7,029 bases of DNA, taken from the NCBI GenBank assembly GCA_905479545.1, contig CAJQNE010000468.1, forward strand, positions 1 through 7,029, written 5' to 3'. Position 1 is the first letter of the stretch. Every line of letters begins with the position of its first letter. This DNA is from an uncultured Gammaproteobacteria bacterium (lineage in GTDB: Bacteria; Pseudomonadota; Gammaproteobacteria; CAJQNE01). Positions 1 through 4,721 of the stretch are shown piece after piece. Both the position numbers and the translations under genes were made by a program. The notes below the pieces were generated by a model. The model was not told the DNA's origin. It worked only from the letters and a program-made list of their open reading frames with translations, and did not search any database.

Positions 1-314
1 CGCACGCGATCGGCGGCGGTTTGCAGCGCAGCGCGCTGAGCCGGGTCGATACGTTTGAGTGCGGCCTGCATTTCGGCTTGAGTTATTTCCAGTTCTGCGA
101 CACTTTTGACATCGAGCCGATCGAATTTCTTCGTGTACTCGAGCAACGCAGCGTCGCCACTGCTTTTCACAGCAGTTAGCACTTCCGTAACGATATTCTG
201 CACCGCAGGATCAGCCACTTCTTCCCAGGCACGCAGCTCGTTGAGGCGTGCCTGGAAGTCGGCATCAGTGGTGCTCAGTCGAGCAATTTGCGGTTTGAGC
301 TGATTTGCAGACAT
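1..314 (-). CDS. hisD: Histidinol dehydrogenase, N-terminal part (cut by window edge)
   Basis: HisD is a cytoplasmic, zinc-dependent enzyme that oxidises L-histidinol to L-histidine in two NAD+-linked steps, the last reactions of histidine synthesis. Only the first 104 codons are here; the rest lies beyond position 1. I translated the minus strand from the ATG at 314. The protein begins MSANQLKPQIARL and contains AVQNIVTEVLTAVKSSGDAAL followed by a YTKKFDRLDV segment. This matches the usual HisD N-terminus: a helix leading to the 'GDxAL..yt.kFD' block, then a Glu/Gln-rich helix ending in DPAQRAALQTAADRVR. The zinc-binding and catalytic residues lie further on and cannot be checked. A GAG about 7 nt upstream of the ATG could serve as a ribosome site. 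It sits 57 bp downstream of hisG on the same strand, with no convincing terminator between them, so it is probably the fourth gene of the ibaG operon. Confidence 0.95.
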   Translation of the reverse strand, partial: MSANQLKPQIARLSTTDADFQARLNELRAWEEVADPAVQNIVTEVLTAVKSSGDAALLEYTKKFDRLDVKSVAELEITQAEMQAALKRIDPAQRAALQTAADRV

Positions 315-371
315 TGGACAATCTCATTGCCCGTCGCGTGGTCTGAATGACCTAAGCTCAGGGCTTAATAA

Positions 372-1013
372 TTAAGGTGCTAAGACTTCTTTTAAGTCGT
401 TTATTAATGCAGTGATGGCGGTATGCTTGGTTTTCAGGGCGGCACGGTTAGCGATGAGCCGGGTGCTGATATCAGCGATATGCACTAGCGGCTCCAGGTC
501 GTTTGCCCGTAGCGTGTTACCGGTGTCAACCAAGTCGACGATGACGTCAGCTAAATCTACCAGCGGTGCCAGTTCCATTGAGCCATACAACTTGATCAAA
601 TCAACATGTCGGCCTTCGGCAGCAAAGTGGCGGCGAGCGACATTGACGTACTTGGTCGCAACTTTAAGCCGCTGACGGCCGCTAAGGTCGAAGTCTTTTG
701 GCCCGGCAACCACCAGCTGACACTTGGCGATGCCTAAATCCAACGGCTCGTACAAGCCTTCGCCGCCATGCTCCATCAACACATCTTTACCCGCCACACC
801 AATATCCGCCGCACCGTGCTGCACATAGGTAGGGGCATCAGTAGCACGCACGGCCAGCAGCCGCACATCGGCGCGAGTGGTTGGAATGATTAGCTTACGG
901 GTAGTGTCCAGATTTTCAGTTGGCTCAATGCCCAATGGCGCCAACAGCGGCAGTGTGTCTTTAAGAATACGACCTTTAGAAAGCGCAATGGTAATTCCTT
1001 CAAAAGTAGCCAT
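372..1013 (-). CDS. hisG: ATP phosphoribosyltransferase, short (HisZ-dependent) form
   Basis: HisG joins ATP and PRPP to give phosphoribosyl-ATP, the committed and feedback-controlled first step of histidine synthesis in the cytoplasm. The 213-aa protein opens with ITIALSKGRILKDTLPLL, typical of the family. It has the DIGVAGKDVL block at residues 70-79 and the PRPP-binding loop DVIVDLVDTGNTLRANDL at 156-173. It ends soon after the catalytic core, so it lacks the C-terminal regulatory domain of about 80 residues found in the roughly 300-aa long form. Short-form HisG is known to need HisZ, a histidyl-tRNA synthetase paralogue, for activity and histidine inhibition; no hisZ lies in this window. 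The ATG overlaps the murA stop by one base (TAATG). A strong GGAGG at 1021-1025, 7 nt upstream and inside the end of murA, supports this start. Confidence 0.98.
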   Translation of the reverse strand: MATFEGITIALSKGRILKDTLPLLAPLGIEPTENLDTTRKLIIPTTRADVRLLAVRATDAPTYVQHGAADIGVAGKDVLMEHGGEGLYEPLDLGIAKCQLVVAGPKDFDLSGRQRLKVATKYVNVARRHFAAEGRHVDLIKLYGSMELAPLVDLADVIVDLVDTGNTLRANDLEPLVHIADISTRLIANRAALKTKHTAITALINDLKEVLAP

Positions 1014-2284
1014 TAGCCAGCCTCCGAACCAGAAATACGCTGAATCTTAGCGCCGAGGCTACCCAGCTTTTCCTCTATACAGTCGTATCCACGATCGATG
1101 TGGTGAATATGTGACACCGCGGTCTGACCGTCAGCCACCAGCGCAGCCAGCACCAGGCTGGCCGAAGCACGCAAATCTGTCGCCATTACCTGCGCTGCAT
1201 TAAGTTTTTCGACACCCCGAACAATAGCGGTATTGCCTTCAATTTTGATGTTCGCGCCCATGCGCTGCATTTCCGGCACGTGCATAAAGCGGTTCTCGAA
1301 GATATTTTCAGTCACCGTCGCAACCCCATCGGCCACTGCGTTGAGCGCCACAAATTGCGCCTGCATATCAGTCGGAAATGCGGGGTGAGGCGCCGTATGA
1401 ATATTGACAGCCAATGGTCGTTTACCGGCCATATCGAGGGTAATAAAACCCGAACCTGACTCTATCTTGCCGCCCGCTTCCTGAAGTTTTACCAGCGTAG
1501 CATCGAGCCAGCGGGCATCGGCATCACGCACCGTCACTTTGCCGCCGGTAATGGCAGCGCCCACTAAAAAGGTGCCGGTTTCGATACGATCACCCATCAC
1601 CGAATACTCAGCGCCATGCAGCCGCTCAACACCTTCAATAACCAGCTCACTGCTGCCCGCTCCGGTGACTTTCGCCCCCATCGCGTTCAGACAATTGGCT
1701 AAATCTACAATCTCCGGCTCACGCGCCGCGTTCTCGATAATCGTCGTGCCTTCAGCCAGCGTCGCCGCCATCATCAGGTTTTCGGTGCCGGTTACCGTTA
1801 CTGTCTCCAGCACCAGTCGCGTGCCCTGCAGGCGTTTGCATTTGGCGTGAACATAGCCGTTCTCGACACGAATATCGGCACCCATTTTCCGCAGGCCCTG
1901 AATGTGCAAATCCACTGGCCGTGAGCCGATAGCGCAGCCGCCGGGTAGCGATACCTCGCACTCGCCATACTTAGCCAGCAACGGGCCGAGCACTAAAATA
2001 GAGGCGCGCATCCGCGACACCAGCTCGTAAGGAGCAACCTGGCTGTGAATAGTCGACGGATCAACCTCTACCGCCTGACCATCACCTACCGTAACGGTCG
2101 CGCCCAAATGGCCCAGCAGTTCAATGGTGGTGGTCACGTCGTGCAAATGCGGAACATTTTGAATAACGACGGTCTCGTCAGCCAGCAAAGTCGCCGCAAG
2201 AATCGGTAACGTGGCGTTTTTCGCGCCACTGGCACGCACTTCGCCATTCAGTACCGTGCCACCATCGATTAATAACTGGCTCAT
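1013..2284 (-). CDS. murA: UDP-N-acetylglucosamine 1-carboxyvinyltransferase (MurA)
   Basis: MurA transfers enolpyruvate from PEP to the 3'-OH of UDP-GlcNAc, the first committed cytoplasmic step of peptidoglycan synthesis and the target of fosfomycin. The 423-aa length is close to the E. coli enzyme, and the protein is complete. Visible landmarks are the substrate-binding Lys22 in SGAKNATLPIL, the catalytic loop LPGGCAIGSRPVDLHI with Cys117 (equivalent to E. coli Cys115), the Asp306 general base in PHPAFPTDMQAQF, and Arg398 in HIDRGYDCIEEKL. Keeping Cys rather than Asp in the loop predicts fosfomycin sensitivity at the target level. The ATG overlaps the ibaG stop (ATGA, 4 bp), and GGAG at 2293-2296 lies 8 nt upstream, so translation is probably coupled. 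The ibaG-murA order is common in gammaproteobacteria and is followed here, as in pseudomonads, by hisG and hisD. Confidence 0.99.
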   Translation of the reverse strand: MSQLLIDGGTVLNGEVRASGAKNATLPILAATLLADETVVIQNVPHLHDVTTTIELLGHLGATVTVGDGQAVEVDPSTIHSQVAPYELVSRMRASILVLGPLLAKYGECEVSLPGGCAIGSRPVDLHIQGLRKMGADIRVENGYVHAKCKRLQGTRLVLETVTVTGTENLMMAATLAEGTTIIENAAREPEIVDLANCLNAMGAKVTGAGSSELVIEGVERLHGAEYSVMGDRIETGTFLVGAAITGGKVTVRDADARWLDATLVKLQEAGGKIESGSGFITLDMAGKRPLAVNIHTAPHPAFPTDMQAQFVALNAVADGVATVTENIFENRFMHVPEMQRMGANIKIEGNTAIVRGVEKLNAAQVMATDLRASASLVLAALVADGQTAVSHIHHIDRGYDCIEEKLGSLGAKIQRISGSEAG

Positions 2285-2529
2285 GCGCCCTGCTCCGCCG
2301 CGTACTGTTCTGGTGTCAGAGTTTTGAGCGAGAGTGCGTGTAAGGCACCGCTGCTAATCAAATCGCCCAATCCGGCGTATACCAAGCGATGCCGCGCCAA
2401 CGGCCGCATCCCCGAGAAAGCCTCACTAACAATCAACGCTTCAAAATGTTGACCGTCCGCGCCTTCCACTTTAACAGTGGCATCGGGCAATTCGGCTTTA
2501 ATTAGCTGCTCAACTTCAAGGGCTTGCAT
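2281..2529 (-). CDS. ibaG: BolA-family protein IbaG (YrbA-like)
   Basis: This is a small BolA-family protein of 82 aa, the usual length for IbaG. The family adopts a KH-like fold and partners with monothiol glutaredoxins in binding or trafficking [2Fe-2S] clusters; E. coli IbaG has been linked to acid stress. Support comes from the block GADGQHFEALIVSEAFSGMRPLARHRLVY (His28 and the SEAF-G-RPLARH core) and LHALSLKTLTPEQY (His64), which carry the conserved histidines expected to contact the cluster. Its position just before murA with a 4-bp overlap separates it from BolA proper, which is normally found elsewhere. It is probably the first gene of the operon running through murA, hisG and hisD. 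The ribosome site is weak (GAG about 8 nt before the ATG). The usual upstream neighbours in pseudomonads, the mla lipid-transport genes, are absent; the non-coding gap and ftsX lie there instead. Confidence 0.93.
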   Translation of the reverse strand: MQALEVEQLIKAELPDATVKVEGADGQHFEALIVSEAFSGMRPLARHRLVYAGLGDLISSGALHALSLKTLTPEQYAAEQGA

Positions 2530-2564
2530 TCAGTGCTCGGCGGATAGGTTCATATGGGGCGCGC

Positions 2565-2570
2565 ATTGTA
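2565..2570 (-). promoter_or_regulatory. Possible -10 box for the ibaG operon
   Basis: Read on the minus strand, TACAAT (5 of 6 matches to TATAAT) lies 35 bp upstream of the ibaG start. A TTGACT lies only 8 bp further upstream at 2579-2584, too close to be its -35 box. At 17 bp spacing the sequence is AAGCAG, a poor match. A promoter is expected here because a terminator closes the ftsX operon just upstream, but the exact site is a guess. Confidence 0.25.
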
Positions 2571-2619
2571 CTGAAAATAGTCAAATGCTGCTTAGGGGTG
2601 AGCTGGTCGGTAGTTGGGG

Positions 2620-2649
2620 AACCACAGATTTCACTGATTACACAGATAT
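2620..2649 (+). repeat. Left terminal repeat arm, three 9-bp units
   Basis: From 2623 the arm reads as three head-to-tail 9-mers (2623-2631, 2632-2640, 2641-2649). Each is close to CACAGATTW: the first fits it, the second has T instead of A at its fourth base, and the third ends in ATAT. The perfect-length inverted match to the right arm covers 2620-2642. Confidence 0.85.
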
Positions 2650-2713
2650 TCTTGGAAAATTTCCGCCGTAGGCTTCTCTATTCTGATGCTCGAATAATAG
2701 GAAAATATAACGT

Positions 2714-2804
2714 CGGTATGCGGCTACCGCCGCTACTTGGTAAACCGAGCCCTAGCAAAGCTGTTACCAAAACTTCGGATAAGCCGAGCGTTTCGACCAA
2801 CGCT
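2714..2804. other. Cluster of small hairpins inside the inverted-repeat unit
   Basis: Several palindromes follow one another. GCGGC at 2720-2724 pairs with GCCGC at 2729-2733 around TACC; alternatively CGGTA at 2714-2718 pairs with TACCG at 2725-2729, and the two options exclude each other. TGGTAAAC at 2738-2745 pairs with GTTACCA at 2763-2769 with one bulged A. A weaker stem TTCGG/CCGAG spans about 2774-2788. AGCGTT at 2787-2792 pairs perfectly with AACGCT at 2799-2804. The last two overlap slightly. I do not recognise the fold as a known riboswitch or RNA. It could be a structured RNA on either strand, or only DNA-level palindromes of the repeat. Confidence 0.45.
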
Positions 2805-2815
2805 AAAGGCTATTT

Positions 2816-2845
2816 TAATCCCTGTAATCTGTGAAATCTGTGGTT
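2816..2845 (-). repeat. Right terminal repeat arm, three 9-bp units, inverted
   Basis: On the minus strand this arm also reads as three 9-mers (2842-2834, 2833-2825, 2824-2816). The first two fit CACAGATTW exactly and the third is CAGGGATTA. It begins directly next to the four-T tract of the ftsX terminator, with no bases between. Confidence 0.85.
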
Positions 2846-2868
2846 AAAACAACCGGCTAATCCGGCTG
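2846..2868 (-). terminator. Intrinsic terminator of the ftsY-ftsE-ftsX operon
   Basis: On the minus strand CAGCCGG (2868-2862) pairs with CCGGTTG (2856-2850) around a 5-nt loop, giving seven base pairs including one G-T, followed directly by TTTT (2849-2846). The ftsX stop codon TAG sits in the loop (2859-2857). The stem is GC-rich but the T tract is short, so termination may be partial. Confidence 0.72.
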
Positions 2869-3888
2869 AATATCTTTGAGCTGTCGGCTTACAGCTAACC
2901 AACTACCCAACATGCCGAGGCCGGCACCGGCGAGCAGCGTGCCGAGGAACTGCAGCAAGCTGAGGCCACCCAAGCGGTAATCGCTGCCGTAAAGAGAAGC
3001 GAGTTGATTAACCGGGCCACCGAGGGCGAATAGCGCGATAAACACCAACACTATTGCCAATAGACCACCGCCAAGGCCATACCAGAGGCCGCTATACAAA
3101 AATGGCCGCCGAATAAAGGCATCGGTACCACCCACCAGCTTGGTCACAGCAATTTCGTCGCGGCGGTTCTGAATCTCCAGGCCAATAGTGGTACCGACGA
3201 CAATAGTGACCGCCACGCCGAGCATAATGGCGATTAGCAAAGCCGCGCGCTTCAATAGCGACACGATCGCAAACAGCCGCTGAAGCCACAGTTCGTCGAG
3301 CTGGGCGACCTCTACTTCCGGCAGCCGTTGCAGCTCATGTACAAAGCCCGCAAGTGCTGTGGGGCTTTGAATCTGATCGTTCAGCGACAGAATAATTGTC
3401 GCCGGCAGCGGGTTCTCATCAAGCAGGGCAAGTGCAGCATCAAAATCCGACAGCTCGCGAAATTCCGTCAGCGATTGCTCACGGCTTAACGCCCGCGCAG
3501 CTAACACTTCAGGCTTTTTCTCCAGCTGCACGGCCAGCGTCGTAGCGCGTTCATCGCTAATACGCTCTTCGAGGAACAGCGAGGCCTGCACCCGGCCATC
3601 ACTGCGCGCACCGGCTTCATCGAGGTTTGCGAGTAGCACTGAAAAGGCCACGGGTAGTGCTAGTGCTACGCCGACAACAGCAATAATCAGCGCGGTAGTA
3701 AACGGCTGAGCCGTTAGTCGGCCGAGGCTGTACATCAGCATTTGCGCACGGCGCATGCTGTCGACTTTTACGCCTGCCAATACCGGTGAAGCACTGGCTT
3801 TCTGCGCGCTAACGCCACGGCTCGCACCACGCTTAACGGCGGACTTTTTAACTGCCGCTTTTTTCACCGCACCTTTCTTCGCTGCCAT
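2857..3888 (-). CDS. ftsX: Cell division protein FtsX, membrane subunit of the FtsEX complex
   Basis: FtsX is the inner-membrane partner of the FtsE ATPase. In gammaproteobacteria FtsEX sits at the septal ring, helps assemble the divisome, and activates amidases through the periplasmic activator EnvC. The 343-aa protein shows four likely membrane segments at about 63-88, 211-236, 264-289 and 311-332. A periplasmic domain (about 89-208) lies between the first two and includes SLFLEERISDE, SREQSLTEFRELSDF and LDENPLPATI. The conserved NRRDEIAVTKLVGGTDAFIRRPFLYSG loop (241-267) couples to FtsE. The N-terminal cytoplasmic tail is unusual: four Lys-rich pentapeptides of the VKKxA type in residues 3-22, unlike the E. 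coli tail. The ATG overlaps the ftsE stop by one base (TAATG) and lacks a clear Shine-Dalgarno site, suggesting coupled translation. A terminator overlaps the stop codon. Confidence 0.97.
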   Translation of the reverse strand: MAAKKGAVKKAAVKKSAVKRGASRGVSAQKASASPVLAGVKVDSMRRAQMLMYSLGRLTAQPFTTALIIAVVGVALALPVAFSVLLANLDEAGARSDGRVQASLFLEERISDERATTLAVQLEKKPEVLAARALSREQSLTEFRELSDFDAALALLDENPLPATIILSLNDQIQSPTALAGFVHELQRLPEVEVAQLDELWLQRLFAIVSLLKRAALLIAIMLGVAVTIVVGTTIGLEIQNRRDEIAVTKLVGGTDAFIRRPFLYSGLWYGLGGGLLAIVLVFIALFALGGPVNQLASLYGSDYRLGGLSLLQFLGTLLAGAGLGMLGSWLAVSRQLKDIQPD

Positions 3889-4643
3889 TAGCGCTTCGCC
3901 CCGGGATTTCTACCAGCGGATCGAGGGTTCACCGACGGCATAGCCGGCGCCACACCCGGTGGTAAACCACCAGTCGTTCGCACCATGGGTGCGTTTTTAA
4001 GCCGGCCTTCGTGCAGCATCAGGCGGCGTTGGCCGAGCTGCTCAACCAACAGCTGGTCGTGGCTGACGATCAAAACCGTCGCGCCAATGTGATTAAAATT
4101 AGCAAACAACCGCATCACTTCGAGCGACAACTCCGGGTCGAGATTACCGGTAGGTTCGTCGGCCAGAATGAGCGGCGGCTTGTTCACGACCGCCCGGGCA
4201 ATGCCTACGCGCTGCTGCTCACCGGTAGACAGCGAACCGGGGTTCTGGCGCAACTTGCTGAGCAGATCGACCTTACTGAGAGCCGCCTGCACCCGACGAT
4301 TGATTTCACGGTGCGGCGCGCCCGCAATCACCAGTGGCAACGCCACGTTATCAAATACCGTGCGGTCGTTGAGCAGCTTGTGATCCTGAAAAATCACACC
4401 AACGCCGCGCCGGTAGCTCGGAATTTGCCGCGGCGTAATTTTATTCAGCTGATGGCCGTTAACGATAATTTCACCGTCGCTGGGCCGCTCGATAAGCGCC
4501 AGCAGCTTCAACATGGTGCTTTTACCAGCGCCTGAGCGACCGGTAACGAAGGCCATTTCACCGCGTTCTACGGTGAAATTGATATTCGCCAGCGCTTCAT
4601 GGCCATTGGCATAGCGTTTGCGAACTTGCTGAAATTCAATCAC
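3888..4643 (-). CDS. ftsE: Cell division ATP-binding protein FtsE
   Basis: FtsE is the cytoplasmic ABC-type ATPase that drives FtsX conformational change at the septum. From a GTG start at 4643 the protein has 251 residues and begins MIEFQQVRKRY, aligning with E. coli FtsE (MIRFEHVSKAY). Motifs are Walker A GRSGAGKST (35-43), Q-loop FQDHKLL with Gln86, signature LSTGEQQR (138-145; Thr where LSGGE is usual), Walker B LILADEP (158-164) and His195 in VSHD. An in-frame TTG at 4709 would add 22 residues with no family similarity, so I reject it. The GTG has no obvious ribosome site. Residues from about 217 form a Pro/Gly-rich tail beyond the E. coli end (222 aa). The 78-bp gap to ftsY holds a weak promoter-like pair on the minus strand, TTGCAT (4691-4696) and TACATT (4668-4673), 17 bp apart. 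Confidence 0.97.
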   Translation of the reverse strand: MIEFQQVRKRYANGHEALANINFTVERGEMAFVTGRSGAGKSTMLKLLALIERPSDGEIIVNGHQLNKITPRQIPSYRRGVGVIFQDHKLLNDRTVFDNVALPLVIAGAPHREINRRVQAALSKVDLLSKLRQNPGSLSTGEQQRVGIARAVVNKPPLILADEPTGNLDPELSLEVMRLFANFNHIGATVLIVSHDQLLVEQLGQRRLMLHEGRLKNAPMVRTTGGLPPGVAPAMPSVNPRSAGRNPGAKR

Positions 4644-4721
4644 GAAGTGGCGGCAACCATTAGTAGAAATGTAGGCGTAGACGGAAATTGATGCAAAATG
4701 CCGCAGCAAATGTCCACTACA

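Larger units (their letters stand above)
2620..2845. mobile_element. 226-bp unit with 23-bp terminal inverted repeats (MITE-like or dispersed intergenic repeat)
   Basis: The ends are inverted copies of each other: 2620-2642 matches the reverse complement of 2823-2845 at 22 of 23 positions, the one mismatch being at 2635. The arms start AACCACAGATTTCAC when read inward. The 180-bp interior codes for nothing recognisable, looks more A+T-rich than the flanking genes, and folds into several small hairpins (about 2714-2804). I see no target-site duplication and no transposase. From memory, CACAGATT-type repeats occur between genes in many unrelated bacteria, sometimes around small accessory genes, but I cannot search for copies. 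Reading it as a non-autonomous mobile element is inference. It fills most of the gap between the ibaG leader and the ftsX terminator, and the rest of that gap holds only those two items. Confidence 0.5.

Noticed and set aside
353..367. Terminator between hisG and hisD
   Set aside because: TAAGC and GCTTA form only a 5-bp A/T-containing stem, with no T tract following on the minus strand.
2565..2584. TTGACT and TACAAT as a complete -35/-10 promoter for ibaG
   Set aside because: The boxes are only 8 bp apart, far short of the 16-18 bp needed by sigma-70 RNA polymerase.
2738..2790. Resemblance to a cyclic-di-GMP riboswitch (a TAAACC followed by GCAAAGC)
   Set aside because: The required hairpin between these motifs is missing (only about 8 nt), and the second conserved helix is not recognisable.
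2477..2834. Short plus-strand open frames across the ibaG start and the inverted-repeat unit
   Set aside because: Their peptides come from the 9-bp repeat (a TDFTDYTDI stretch) and from antisense ibaG. They have no ribosome site or family resemblance, and the frame is kept only because 9 is a multiple of 3.
2620..2850. Integron attC site
   Set aside because: The ends lack a proper RYYYAAC/GTTRRRY core pair, the unit is too long, and there is no cassette gene or integrase.
4011..4535. 174-codon plus-strand open frame opposite ftsE
   Set aside because: It is fully antisense to the conserved ABC ATPase motifs, and its composition reflects complementary codons.
4644..4709. Extended FtsE starting at TTG 4709
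   Set aside because: The 22 extra residues have no similarity to FtsE, and the GTG at 4643 gives the family N-terminus exactly.
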